A DNA stretch of 64,000 nucleotides from Euptelea pleiosperma. Its lineage: Eukaryota > Streptophyta > Magnoliopsida > Ranunculales > Eupteleaceae. Every line of letters starts with the position of its first letter. Within the stretch, counting starts at the first letter, position 1. The notes under the pieces were generated by a model, which ran no database searches, was not told the origin of the DNA, and was given only the letters and a program-made list of their open reading frames with translations. The position numbers were made by a program, and so were the translations under genes. Shown one piece after another: positions 51,266 to 61,756 of the stretch. The stretch is taken from positions 29,563,751 to 29,627,750 of the forward strand of contig CM068543.1 of NCBI GenBank assembly GCA_035048495.1. The letters run 5' to 3'.

Positions 51266-51295
51266 GGACTTCAAAATTTGAAGTCTTCCCGTCTC

Positions 51296-51767
51296 AAAAA
51301 TGTTATAGGTGCTTACTTTAGGGCCTAATGACCTTATAGATATTGGGTCCACCTAGCTTGATCTATGATTTCTAACAGTTATAAAATAGCATCTAAAAGA
51401 CTATAATCAAATCCAGTGGCTAAAAATTACTTTATTAAAATGCTAAATCCAAAGGCTAGAAATCACCGATTAAATTGATTTTTGATGTGTAGATCCATCA
51501 AGAAATGAACCAGACATCCAAAATGTGAGTGGGCCCTAAAACATACTCCACCAGGCATTTTAGGAGGGAGACTTCAGACTAGGGACATCAAACTCAGACT
51601 CATACCTCTAATACATACAACGAGAATCAGTTGATTGACGAGGTTACTAATTTTTGAATTCTACGAAAAAAATTCAAAAGAGTTCGTACAATATTTACAT
51701 GGGCTAATAATGTAAAGGGTCGGGCTCAAGGGACCCCCATCTCGGCGTACCCACATAGAAGATGAAT
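51296..51767. repeat. Foldback family G copy with family A fragment inside
   Basis: GACTTCAAAATTTGAAGTCT (51267) and CATTTTAGGAGGGAGACTTC (51554) are arm remnants of family G. Between them, 51330-51540 is a family A-type core (GGGTCCACCTAGCTTGATC ... inverse GATCCATCAAGAAATGAACC). Then unique AT-rich sequence to 51767. Confidence 0.45.
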
Positions 51768-52445
51768 CTATGGCTGATTTTTGGTGAGGATTATCTCAAT
51801 GGCGAGGAGATCATCCTCACAATAGTTCAAATCATTCTGATATTCATAGGCTAGTTTAGAAGCTGAAGAATTATGGACCGTCGATTTTTACCGTGGAACT
51901 TAAAAATCACATTTGATGGGGTTAGAAATTTCAGAATGGGCTGATTTTTGTTGGGGTGATCTAGATGGTGAGGTTATCATCCCCACCAAAAATCAGCCAT
52001 ATATTCATCTTCTATGTGGGTACGCCAAGATGGGAGTCAAAAATGGGGGTCCCTTGCCCGACCCTAATTTAAATAATGATTTTCTTCATATTTTAAGACT
52101 TTATTTAACATATCGGGCTCGGGGGACCCCTATTTTTGACATCCATTTTGGCGTACCCATGTAGAAGATGAATCAATGGCTGATTTTTGGTGGAGATGAT
52201 CTCTTCACCATATAGATCACCCTAACAAAAAATCAGCCCATTCCGAAATTTCTATCCCCATCAAATGTGGTTTTCAAGTTACACAGTAAAAATCGACGGT
52301 CCAGAATTCTTAGCTTCTAAACCAGCCTCTGAATATCTGAATGATTTGAATTTTTGTGAGGATGATACCCTCACCATAGAGATCATCTTCACCAAAAATC
52401 AGCCATTGATTCATCTTCTTTGTGGGTACGCCAAAATGGGGGTTA
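51768..52445. mobile_element. Two family D elements in inverted orientation, forming a large palindrome
   Basis: 51768-52040 (TGGCTGATTTTTGGTGAGGA ... CTTCTATGTGGGTACGCCAA) and 52105-52445 (TTGGCGTACCCATGTAGAAG ... GGGTACGCCAAAATGGG) each contain the family D foldback. As a pair they are inverted relative to each other, including the GGGTACGCC flank. The total palindrome is about 650 bp. Confidence 0.7.
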
Positions 52446-53300
52446 AAAATTGGGGCGTCCTCCGAGACTGATCCTTGACATATTTTAGAATAAAACTAAC
52501 CGAAGTAAGGAGCGATAATTTGATTTTAGGTGAGAACATCAAAAAGTGATGTTCCCTTTTTAAAAAGGAACATGCTCGTGGGACTTGTCTTCTCGGCCAT
52601 GGATACCCAGAATCCAACGGTGGTTTTGCTTGACAGCTCAGTGCTATCACCCCCGTTGGATTCTTGGAATCCACGCCTGAGAATACAAGTCTGGGGAGCC
52701 TGTCAAAAAAAAGGCAAGTCCCTACGGCAACCTGAGTCGAGGATGCAATGGGTTCTTCTATCAAGAAAGCTAGAGAGCTCCAGTCTCCTCGTCTCTTCAG
52801 CAACAACTGATCTAATCCCTGGAAAGTCTCTTCGCAACAACTTTTCTCCTCAGCTTACTGGCCGAGATTTAAATGACCTTGTTTCAATATCCCACTCGTG
52901 GGAGTACCACATGATTTACAACATGGAAAATTTTCAAAAAATAGAGTGTCCTTTGCCACAGAGCCAAGCATCCACTTCAACTTCAACTTCAACTGTGCAT
53001 CAAAAAAAAAAAAAAAAGCATCCACTTCAACTCTGATGCAGATCCAATTCCATCATTGGTATTTAAAAAATTGCTAAACTTTTTTATATTTTTTTGTATT
53101 TTAAAAAAAAAAAAGTACTTGGGCCAATTTGGCCCTGGCCAAAGGCCCACACCCATACGGGCCTTGGGCCGGGCTCGGCACTGTAGACATAGCCCGACCA
53201 ACCTGGCCAGATGGGTCGAAATGCCAAGCTGAGGTAATGTCCTTGTTATCCGGTGCATAATTAGTAAATAAATATTCAAGGCAGAACTTTGATGATGGAG
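52446..53300. other. Intergenic sequence with ATCCAACGGTGG foldback and TTCAAC repeat
   Basis: 52545-52720 is a foldback (GAATCCAACGGTGGTTTTGC / CCCGTTGGATTCTTGGAATC). About 52740-52920 is an open stretch without family signature. 52976-52998 is a short (TTCAAC)n tract and 52999-53020 an A-run. 53120-53220 has GGGCC-rich words of the hAT type seen at 13.5 kb. Confidence 0.45.
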
Positions 53301-53865
53301 GTCCATCATTAACGTTGGTGACGGACAACTGTGTGGGACACGTGGCACACTCTTAGAGACTACTGACCATATGAATGTTTGGCCCATCTCTAGGTAGACC
53401 TACATACCCCAAATAATACTTGAAAACCACTATTAACAAAACAATCTACTCCAAGGGATACAACTGACTAATCAGGTTTAATTTTGGACTGTAAGTCCAT
53501 CTAGGGTTGGGCCAAACATTCATACGGTCAGTGATCTCTAAGAGTGTGTCACGTGGCTCATACTATGGTTTGTCGTCAATGGGGTTGGCTATGATGCGGG
53601 CTTCACAAGATCTCACCGTCACATGTTGTTCAGCTCGCTGAGTATGAGCCACGTGGCAGTCTTAAAGACAACTGACTGTGTGGATGTTTGGCACATCCCT
53701 CAGTGGACCTAATACCAAATATCAACCTGATTACTCCGATTTCAAACCCTTGGATCTGTGTACCCATAATAATGCTCAAATTCCATGGTAAAAATCAACC
53801 CATGAGCCAAACATCCATACGGTCAGTGGTTTCTAATAGTTTGCCACTTCTTCCAAAGACGCCCC
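53301..53865. repeat. Family A fragments in tandem
   Basis: Three partial copies: ACGTGGCACACTCTTAGAGA ... TCTAGGTAGACC (53340-53420), TCTAGGGTTGGGCCAAACAT ... GTCACGTGGCTCATACT (53500-53570), and GAGCCACGTGGCAGTCTTAA ... CCAAACATCCATACGGTCAG (53647-53830). Confidence 0.6.
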
Positions 53866-54920
53866 CTACAATCACTCATGCACGCGGCCGCCGCCGCCGC
53901 CGCAGCCGCCACCCCATAGTAGTAATAATGAAAAAAGGCCTCCATAACTCGCAAGATTAATTTTCTTTAACAGCAGCATGGAGTAGCATTCTTAAATTCA
54001 GCCTTAATTAATTTGTCAACAATCAACCAATAGAGTTTCTTCATAGCAACAAGATTAAAATCTCTAGAAATGGATGGATAATCTCATATTCTGATTTAAA
54101 TGGGCTAAGCTTTGAGAGTTTGAGAACATCCCCAACTTCTTTCAATTCCTCTGTAGAAGCCAGAGGCTCCCACCTAGGGTTGAAATCTGGCCCGTAAGCC
54201 CGCGCCCAGCCCACCTCATTAAAGGTCTGGGCCCGTGCTTGGCGTTTGGAGCCCAAACGGGCTTTCCAGGCCCGTGTTGTTTCCCTTCCTTTGTGCTGAG
54301 GGCTTGACCGGGGCTCGTGAGTTTTCTTTTGCGTCAAGCATAGTGAAATCGGTGTGCATCTGTAGGACATACCTTGATCTCGAGGGAACCACGCGAATCT
54401 CTGTGTTGTGTGTGATCGCATCTCTGTGTTATTTGTTCTTTCTTACCACACTTGCAAAATAGGTAAGGGGTTTGAGAAGCCCATCAATTTTATGCTCCAA
54501 CAAAATAGACTAACTTCCAAGAAAAGCACAAAAGTGTAGTAGGGGGGACATAGGTAGGACCACTGTCTCTGGTCCCTCTCTTGCTTGCAAAAAATCATGT
54601 GGAGCAGCCATTAATGGCATATCATATGTTTTTCGGGGGTCCATCTTAACAGCAAAGCTGAATCTGGGAGAAGTGCGATTCTCTTTGTGTGGTTGCGAGT
54701 TGCAAGTTGTGCAGGACGACCAAGGTAAACAGGATTCAAAAGTTAGTTTTCTGTTGCATAGCTTATGTGAGAATAGTTTTTGCAACACCATTACCAAACA
54801 ACCCCTTAACGACTCAGCTGAGTCATGAATCATAACTCAACTCGCTACCCATAAATTTATCTCTCTTATGTTATGTAATTCTTTAAAAGCGAGCCACGTG
54901 TGCAGACTAGATTCACTCAT
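53866..54920. other. Intergenic sequence with (CCG)n and a hAT-MITE-like piece
   Basis: A (GCC)n run lies at 53886-53913. About 54041-54170 on the minus strand reads an unidentified phrase (LKEVGDVLKLSKLSPFKSEY) that could be a stray exon fragment; I do not recognise the family. 54170-54300 has GGGCCCGTGC/GCCCGC words. 54640-54815 ends CACCATTACCAAACAACCCC, a common hAT-MITE end. Confidence 0.4.
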
Positions 54921-55105
54921 TAGATGATGGGTTGGTGAGATGGCCAAGACCACGCCTCTCAGGAAGTAGAGGTTCTGAGTTCGATTCCCCCTCTTGGTGG
55001 CCACACCATGGGATTTATCACAGTACACTAGGCATGTGTGGAAGGGGTGAGTCGGGTGACAACATACGTACCCGTGGGTCGGGTGCTTAATGCATTAATG
55101 CTTTT
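54921..55105 (+). mobile_element. tRNA-derived SINE-like element
   Basis: A polymerase III-like A-box region (GGTTGGTGAGATGGCCAAG) is followed about 35 bp later by a strong B-box-like GAGTTCGATTCCCC. A non-tRNA body follows (CACCATGGGATTTATCACAG ... GGTGAGTCGGGTGACAAC) and ends at a T-run near 55097-55105. This layout is that of plant Au-type SINEs. It does not fold as a functional tRNA. Confidence 0.55.
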
Positions 55106-55613
55106 TTTTTGGCCCATTTTGGGGCCTTGCCATCTTTCTCTTTTCTTTGGGGTCGCAATAATGCATTAATGCATTTTTTTTTGGCCCATTTTCAAGAAAC
55201 CGACCCAGTTGTCTTTGGTTGTCATGTGACGGACCAAAGAGGGCCCACTTTGTCTACCTCCCCACTTTGCCTGTTCCAACCTCCTGTCTCCTTTCCTTTC
55301 CATGAGACAAGCCATCTTAAAAGGAGGCATCAAACATGGATGGCAACGTCCCTGACCTCTGTTCCTCACTCTACCTAAACCTAATAATTGTTCTTCTTTT
55401 AATCTGGGCCCACTAGGACCTCAATGCGAGTCCTTTGCACCCCTATTTTGGTCTACCATCAAGCTGTTCAATGGTGTAGCTTATGCTCACACACATCGAA
55501 GGTGTAGATGAGTTGCACCGGATAACTTCCACCTGTGACAGAACTGTGATAGGAGTTCAGGACACTATGTGCGAAGTCGCTATCCGTCTGCTAGCAGTCC
55601 ACATGATAAGAGT
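55106..55613. other. Intergenic sequence with a 74-bp offset repeat
   Basis: AATGCATTAATGC followed by a T-run and TTGGCCCATTTT occurs near 55084 and again near 55160, so the SINE tail region has been partly duplicated. The rest shows no gene and no inverted ends. Confidence 0.4.
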
Positions 55614-55790
55614 GAGTAAAACTTCTATCACACGAAATTGTAAATCACACAAAACACAGCCAATGAGTTCTCGGCACGTACACAAGTGCTTTTGAAACGT
55701 ACCATGTGCTTTTTTTTAGGTGTACGTGCCGAGCACTCGTTGGCTGTGTTTTGTGTGATTTACAATCCCATTGTGACAGAAGTTTTACTC
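55614..55790. mobile_element. Small family A member, 177-bp hairpin, perfect 9-bp TSD
   Basis: Starts GAGTAAAACTTCTATCAC and ends GTGACAGAAGTTTTACTC. GATAAGAGT is exact on both sides (55605-55613, 55791-55799). The arms are about 70 bp with few mismatches (ATTGTAAATCACACAAAACA ... CGGCACGTACAC) and the loop is about 35 bp. The CTCGGCACGTAC phrase is shared with the 33671-33863 element. Confidence 0.9.
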
Positions 55791-55799
55791 GATAAGAGT

Positions 55800-56196
55800 G
55801 TTCCTAGTCAGCCAACGTTAGGAAGAAAATTTGTGCTCCTGGCCCTTTTGCTTCACCGTCCGGGCTGTATGTAAAATTCCCACGTAGCACATCATAAGAG
55901 ATAATTTGACCGTACGGATGTTAATCCCATCCCTAGGTGGCTGGCAACGAGACTTTGGTAAGTTGGTTATTAGTGATGGGTGGCCAGTCGACCACCACAA
56001 CCGTTTGATTTGGCATTAGGGTTTTCACCCAAACTTGTTGCATGCTCTTATACTAAGGTTGAAGAAAAGAATATTTTTGTTCATTTAAACAAAAAAAAGT
56101 TCTTGGTCAGTTTGGGTCAATGATGGCGTGATAAGTCAGATTTTTTCAAATTGTTGGGGGATATATGAAATCTGATAACACGAGGGTATGTGAAAT
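55800..56196. other. Intergenic sequence, family A remnant
   Basis: Near 55880-55945 a half arm (CCCACGTAGCACATCATAAG, GACCGTACGGATGTTAATCC) is left. Otherwise AT-rich and featureless. Confidence 0.4.
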
Positions 56197-56538
56197 CATG
56201 GTTTTAAAAACGGCCGTTTAAACAGTAACGTCCTAAGCCCGTTTCTGTTAAAACTGTTTAAATACGTTTTGACGCTTCGAATTTAACGGCCGTTTTTTGT
56301 TTTTGTTTTAATAGCCGTTAAAATTGTTTTAACAGCCGTTAAATTCTGAATAATTTTGTGAAAAAATAATTCCGTTAAGTTCCTTTTTTGAAAATTTCAA
56401 ATTTTGAATTGTGAATTTCAGCACCACTTTTTTCCGTTAAATTCCATTTTTCCATTTTTGCCCCTGGCCGTTTCAATCCGTTTTAACGGTAATGCCCCAA
56501 GACCGTTAAACCGTTAAAACGGCCTCCTTTAAACCAAG
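56197..56538. mobile_element. Family B element with perfect TSD TGTGAAAT
   Basis: Starts CATGGTTTTAAAAACGGCCG at 56197 and ends GGCCTCCTTTAAACCAAG at 56538. TGTGAAAT is exact on both sides (56189-56196, 56539-56546). It is in reverse orientation to the copies at 45-47 kb. It contains the conserved TTTGCCCCTGGCCGTTTCAA. Confidence 0.85.
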
Positions 56539-56926
56539 TGTGAAATTTCCACCCAAAAAAAAAAAGAACTTTTTCCAACAATTCTTAGGCCAAAAATCTC
56601 ATCTTTTTTTCTCGATCTTGTTCTTCTCTAGTTCCTCTATTTAGTGAGATTTGATTTTCCGACGAAAATCAAAACATCTTGCACTGGTTCCTTGGTATAG
56701 CCTTAGAGGTTTTGTCTGCCACAAGGAGCATCCTGCGAAAGTAGCAGACTAGATTTCTACCATGACAGAGAGCCTGTACCTCTGTGGACAGTAGGATGGT
56801 CCGGCTAAATGGTATAGGATGGTCCGGCTAATGGTATAGGATGGTCCGTCCGTTCCTGTGGTCCCTCATCCTCCTGTCAATTTGCTTTTTCGGTTTTTTT
56901 CTCATTGAGTTCGTCCTTGTTCGTAT
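56539..56926. other. Intergenic sequence with a short tandem repeat
   Basis: GGTATAGGATGGTCCGGCTAA is repeated about two and a half times at 56794-56850. Nothing else recognised. Confidence 0.45.
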
Positions 56927-57107
56927 CATGGTTTAAAAACGGCAGTTATAACAAAAATAACCAGCCTTGAAAAAAATTTGAATTTTAGCGCCATTTTTCC
57001 TTTTTTTTCTGTTATTTCCCTATTTTCCATTGTTGCCCGTGCGTTACAGTCCCATGGTTTAGCCTCTAGTCCATTATACCGTTATAAACGGACCCTTTTA
57101 AACCTTG
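56927..57107. mobile_element. Short family B element
   Basis: Starts CATGGTTTAAAAACGGC and ends CCTTTTAAACCTTG; 181 bp. The flanking 8-mers do not match, so the TSD is lost or the ends are misjudged. Confidence 0.6.
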
Positions 57108-57249
57108 GATCCAACAATGTGGGTTAATGGTTTGATTGGGTTTGGGTCCATCAAGGAAAATAAAGTCTTTGACGAGGGACGTCCTTTGTCAAAGTCCCTG
57201 ACGGACCACTGTAGAGCCACGTGTCACTCTTAGATACCACTGACCTAAT

Positions 57250-57446
57250 GGGAGAAATTTTTTGAAGCGGCGGGCTTTTTTTTTAAGCAGCGATTATGCA
57301 CCCAATGATGGCACGCCACATATACCTATTGTTGCTTTTTTAAAAAGTTCTTTAAAATCAAGTCCTAAACCCAAGTATACGTGGCTTGCGATCATTGGGC
57401 GCATATCACTGCTTAATAAATCCCACCGCTTCGAAAATTTTCTCGC
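57250..57446. mobile_element. Foldback family F (GAGAAATTTTTTGAAGCGG arms)
   Basis: Left arm GAGAAATTTTTTGAAGCGGC ... CACCCAATGATGGCACGCCA; right arm TGGCTTGCGATCATTGGGCG ... CCGCTTCGAAAATTTTCTCG. The arms are about 75 bp. A related element is at 62475-62641. Confidence 0.7.
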
Positions 57447-57733
57447 TGGGAGGTACAATGTCTTTACAAGTCAACTTTTATCTTTAGTGAAGAGGCACGC
57501 ACGACGCACATGTACAACAAAAAAAATAAGGATAATAGATTTTGTAAAGACATTTGAAAACTGTAGCACGGCGGCATACTAAATCCCACCGCTTCGAAAA
57601 TTTTCTCGCTGGGAGGTACAATGTCTTTACAAGTCAACTTTTATCTTTAGTGAAGAGGCACGCACGACGCACATGTACAACAAAAAAAATAAGGATAATA
57701 GATTTTGTAAAGACATTTGAAAACTGTAGCAAC
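57418..57733. repeat. 163-bp tandem duplication, almost identical copies
   Basis: AAATCCCACCGCTTCGAAAA through GACATTTGAAAACTGTAGCA occurs at 57418 and 57581 (offset 163) with no difference seen over about 147 bp. It starts within the right arm of the family F foldback. Confidence 0.9.
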
Positions 57734-58060
57734 TCAATAGGGCAACTCAATAGGCAATTCTAAAAGCTTTTTAAAAATTATATAAACTAGGTGGATGCCC
57801 TTCCCACGTGCACCTTACACGTGGCACACTCTTAGAGACCACTGACTGTATAGATGTTTGGTCCATCCTTAGTTGGACCTGGACACCAGAATTCAGCTTG
57901 ATTAGTCTTTTTAAAAACCATTGTTACTTTTTAAAAGGTCTTTCTAAAACAAAAGTCTAAACCATCGGTATATGTGGTGCGCGATCATTGGCTCATGATC
58001 CCCACTTCAAAAAATTTCTCGTAACCTGACCCAAGGTTCCAGTCAGGTTCGAATTATGTT
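57734..58060. repeat. Family A and family F half-elements
   Basis: 57790-57925: CACCTTACACGTGGCACACT ... GTATAGATGTTTGGTCCATC, a family A left arm. 57930-58020: GCGCGATCATTGGCTCATGA ... AAAAAATTTCTCG, a family F right arm. Confidence 0.5.
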
Positions 58061-60150
58061 TATAAGTAATCGGATCGGAATTTGTGCCACTGATGGAATT
58101 GGATTTTAACTTCGCAAATGGATGAGTTTAACTTCCTCGGTTAAACCGTCTTATAATAAAATTCCAGGTCGAAATTCAATGGGATCGGTTTGGGACCGGT
58201 TCACTGGATGAAATGGACAGTCCAAACAAAAAATTCCGTGGTTTGTTGAACGAAAAGGGCAGTCCAACTGCTCGACCCCTATCCTCAAGGAAATTAAAAA
58301 TTGTTTCCTTGATTAGACAAAAGGGAAAGACCAAGAAAAAGGGCCCGTAAATTTTTATTTTCTTTCTGTCCCGGAGGAAAACATTGAAACAAAGAAGGAA
58401 TTTGTTGAATTCTTTGAGTTGACTGATAATTTCTCAAGGAAAGTTCCAAGTTGATGAAGAAATATAATATTTTTTTCCAATTTCCTCTACTTCTAGTCTT
58501 CAACCTCTCATATTATAAGAAGAGATGGACCGCAAGTCACGAAACCAGGCTTTGAAAATCATCAATCGTGTTACTTTTTCCAAAGAAACTGAAGATTAAT
58601 TCTCTCTTGAACTCACTTTTAAAGAGGAAACTAAGGTTTGACTGCAAGAAAAGTTTGGATGAGAAAATCTAGCCTGAGGTAAAATTTTCTTTTCTTTTGG
58701 GCCCACTGACCTGTAAATGACTGGCTTCCCCTTGAATGGACTTGCACACCAAAACTCATCTTGATTGGTTATCACTAGCCGTTTGATCTAAGCACCCAAA
58801 ATTTACTCAAATTCAAGGGTTAAAAATCAACCCACGAAAAACGTTCCAATTCAATGGCTATAGATCATTTATCAGACTATTTTGGGTACGTAGGTCCATC
58901 AATCAAGAGGAAAACCAATATTTAAGGGGTCAGTGGGCCCGAAAAGTGTGTGCCACATGGTTCATTTTTATGCTCCCCACCGCGCCACAGAACATATTAT
59001 CCTCGAGCTCCTATTATTTGATGGGCAACATTCAGGAGAAATTAATAGTCAAAAAGAGGAATGCTAGCGAGCAAGGACCCTTAATGGAGTTGCTCAGATG
59101 CAAACCCATATTCAGGCTCTGGGGATCAACAAAAGTGAACAAAAAAAGTTCACTTTTTTCTCGGCCGTGGATCCCAAGAATCCAACACTGGTTAATAGTG
59201 CTGGGCTGCCATGAGCTGGCATTCACTTTTGCAAAAGCAAAACCACCGTTGGATTCTCGGGACCCACAGCCGAGAACAAACATGATCTTGTTAGTTCACT
59301 TTTGTTAAAACCCTGAGACTGACCTAGGATTGGAAAAATAAGGCAAATTGTTGAGTTAATAGAATTTACATTTAAAATAAGACTGATTCAGGTCCAAGTA
59401 GCCTGACCCTAGTAAGGTCCGGATCAGGTTGGATTTCTATTTTTAGGTGGTCAGATCGGAGTCATTTTGTAGTGTATCCAACCTGTATATCTATATATTA
59501 GTTGGAATCCGTGTTTTAAAACTTGTCGAGCCAACTCGAAACTGGCCGACTCGGCAGAATTTCGAGTTGATTCGAAATAAACTCGAATTGAAATATACAA
59601 CGGACTTGACTTGTTGTTTTTCTGAAAAAAAACAACACACCAAGTACGTTGTTTTATAACCACTAAGTTTCTCAAATGCTTAATTGACCAAATCTTATAA
59701 ATACTGCTTATAAAAATATAATATTTATATATATTACTGGAGTCGAATTACTTCGGGTCGAGTTCGAGTCTTCGAGTTAACTCAACTCAGTAAACTTTCA
59801 AGTCGAGTCGAGTTTTCAAGTTTTCAAACACTGGGTTGAATATGAATCTTCACAAATGGATGTGGTCTTATTATAAAATTCAAGTTCAATATTAATTTGG
59901 ATCGGTCTGGGACCGGTTCACTGGATGAACTGAACCGTCCAAACAAAAAAGTTGGTATTTTTATTTTGACCGGAGGAAAACGTGGAAGCAAAGAAGGAAG
60001 TTGTTGAAAATCATTGAGTTGACTCATAATTTCTTAAGGAAAGTTCGAAGTGAGGAAGAAATATTCCAACTTGTACAATTTCTTCATACCTCTCATTATT
60101 TCCCGCATAATATAAGGAGAAATGGACTGCAAGTCACGAAACCAGACTCC
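58061..60150. repeat. Diverged direct repeat pair flanking family A and CGAGTCGAGT elements
   Basis: 58060-58560 and 59830-60150 share GGGACCGGTTCACTGGATGA, TCAAGGAAAGTTC...GAAGAAATAT and TGGACNGCAAGTCACGAAAC in order, so an old segment is duplicated. Between them lie a family A fragment (58705-58960), an ATCCAACGGTGG-type foldback (59140-59280) and a hAT-like repeat with CGAGT/ACTCG words at 59508-59832 (ends GTGTTTTAAAACTTG / CAAGTTTTCAAACAC). No gene. Confidence 0.5.
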
Positions 60151-60829
60151 TTCCAGAAATCTTGAAGGAGCTCAGCTAACAAATCCGAAAGTTGTGATAC
60201 TGTACCTACCAAGTATACTTTATAAAAGATATACCTACTAGCCCTAGGAACAGAAAGGTGGGACCTCTCCATCGAAGCTGCACATGCTTTAATGGTCCCA
60301 CTGTTTTGGCCCAATCGAAATGGAGTTTGTATTGATGTGATGGAACTATTTTGATGCAGAGTTATCTCAGTGCAGTTCACCAGTGGCCCTACCTAGCAAA
60401 TTCTTTGGATTCGCCAATGGTATAGATCTTTGGTGGATATATACTTCAAAAATAAGCTTGATTGATAATTTTTAACCGTTGGATCTAATACCCAAAAAAT
60501 GCTTGAATCCAATGGCTAGAATCACTCCTTAAAAAGTGCTAAATTCTAATGACTGAATATAACCAATCAAGCTGATTTTGGTGTGTATATCCTTCAATGG
60601 GTGGGGAGGAGGAGCAAAAAAAATGCAGAGACCTGCTACCCTGCAGTTAGGTCATTTACCGTTGGCTTCAAGAGATCTATGGCCCACCATTCAACGGCGT
60701 GGATCTCTTCAATCCAACGGTCAATGGGGTCAACCGCTCAACTTGTTTTCGCTTTAATTAACCTCCTGCAGCATTTCCCAAAAAGTGCGTTATGTGGGGC
60801 CACTGACCGGCTGCTTGGAGATACTTCCC
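60151..60829. other. Intergenic sequence with family A core fragment
   Basis: 60096-60380 is open on the minus strand but has no family signature. 60415-60600 is a family A-type core (GGTGGATATATACTTCAAAA ... AATCAAGCTGATTTTGGTGTG). 60640-60730 has AATCCAACGGTCAA-type words. Confidence 0.4.
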
Positions 60830-60936
60830 GAGTAAAACTTTGATGACGGGGGCCCTGTCATCGAGGATGATAAGAGGGCACAATATGAGCCACGTGGTAC
60901 TCTCATAGAGGACTCTGACCGTATGAATGTTTGGCT

Positions 60937-61756
60937 GAGTAAAACTTCTATGACAACGTTCTGACAGATGCTTCTGTCACAATGGAAATCACAGGAGAAG
61001 TGGCACACTATTAGTGGACGATGACCGTATTGATGTTTGGCCAGTCCCTCGGTGGGAGTAAAACTTGTGTCACAAGATGTTGTGACGGAAGCCGGTCACA
61101 GCACTCAATACGAGCCACGTGGCATATGATCAGAGGGCGCTGACTGTATGGATGTTTGACCAGTCCCTCGGTGGACCTACAAACCAAAACTCAGCCTGAT
61201 TAATGATTTATAACCTTTGGAGTTTAGCACCCAAATAACACTCAATAATGCTCAAATTCCTACCGTTAAAATCAATCCATGACAATAACTTCAATCGAAT
61301 TGGCTAGAAATCACTAATCAAGCTGATTTATTGTGTACCGGTCCACCAAGGGACCGGCCAAACATCCATATGGTCAGCGCCCCCTGATCATATGCCACGT
61401 GGCTCGTATTGTGTGATGTGACCGACTTCCGTCACGACATCTTGTGACACAAGTATTACTCCCTCAGTGGACCTCTAAACCAAAAATCAGCCAGATTAGT
61501 GATTTCTAAGTGATTCGATTGAAGTTATCCTCATGGGTTAATATTAACGGTAAGAATTCGAGCATTACTGAGAGATAATTGGGTGCAAAGATCCAAAGGT
61601 TGTAAAACCTTAATCTGGCTGATTTTTGGTTTATAGGTCCACCGAGGGACTGGCCAAACATCCATACAGTCATCGTCCACTAATAGTATGCCACGTATCC
61701 TATGATTTTCATTGTGACAGAAGCATCTGTCAGAACGCTGTCATAGAAGTTTTACT
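60937..61756. mobile_element. Family A middle element of the nest
   Basis: Left arm GAGTAAAACTTCTATGACAA CGTTCTGACAG; right arm is the near-exact inverse (CTGTCAGAACGCTGTCATAG AAGTTTTACT). It is interrupted between 61055 and 61462. Confidence 0.85.
61056..61461. mobile_element. Family A innermost element, TSD CCTCGGTGG/CCTCAGTGG
   Basis: Starts GAGTAAAACTTGTGTCACAA and ends TTGTGACACAAGTATTACTC; 406 bp. Flanks CCTCGGTGG (61047-61055) and CCTCAGTGG (61462-61470) form a 9-bp TSD with one mismatch. It is a complete member with both halves of the core. Confidence 0.9.

Larger units (their letters stand above)
47836..51295 (-). mobile_element. 5'-truncated L1-type LINE
   Basis: The minus strand encodes, in order, the end of the endonuclease (TGVYGPI near 51260, CLGGDFNEI near 51170, SDHIPIHL near 50910), a linker, RT (FRPISLIGNTYKIVARVLA near 50060; box HLQFADDTLIF near 49530), a C-terminal region and a zf-RVT domain (FCVMCKANYESTNHIFVHC). 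The T-run at 47839-47849 is the poly(A) tail. The copy is dead: TGA stops at about 49813, 48405 and 48375, each at a family Trp position, and a frameshift in a G6 run near 48890. The 5' end is lost upstream of TGVYGP. No TSD could be fixed. Confidence 0.9.

Noticed and set aside
47836..51295. Several separate genes on the minus strand
   Set aside because: The pieces are one LINE ORF2 split by point stops and a frameshift; domain order is that of a single polyprotein.
52530..53036. 168-codon plus-strand frame
   Set aside because: It crosses a foldback and a (TTCAAC)n/A-run; the middle part is not recognised and there is no start or splice context to support a gene.
54041..54421. Minus-strand frame of 126 codons
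   Set aside because: Half of it is GGGCC-type repeat sequence; the remaining phrase may be an exon remnant but cannot be assigned and has no clear splice sites.
54921..54995. tRNA gene at the B-box-like sequence
   Set aside because: Only the A/B box signals are present; there is no convincing acceptor stem or anticodon arm, and the body continues as a SINE.
60096..60380. Minus-strand frame of about 90 codons
   Set aside because: No family resemblance, and part of it belongs to the diverged 58.5/60.1-kb repeat.
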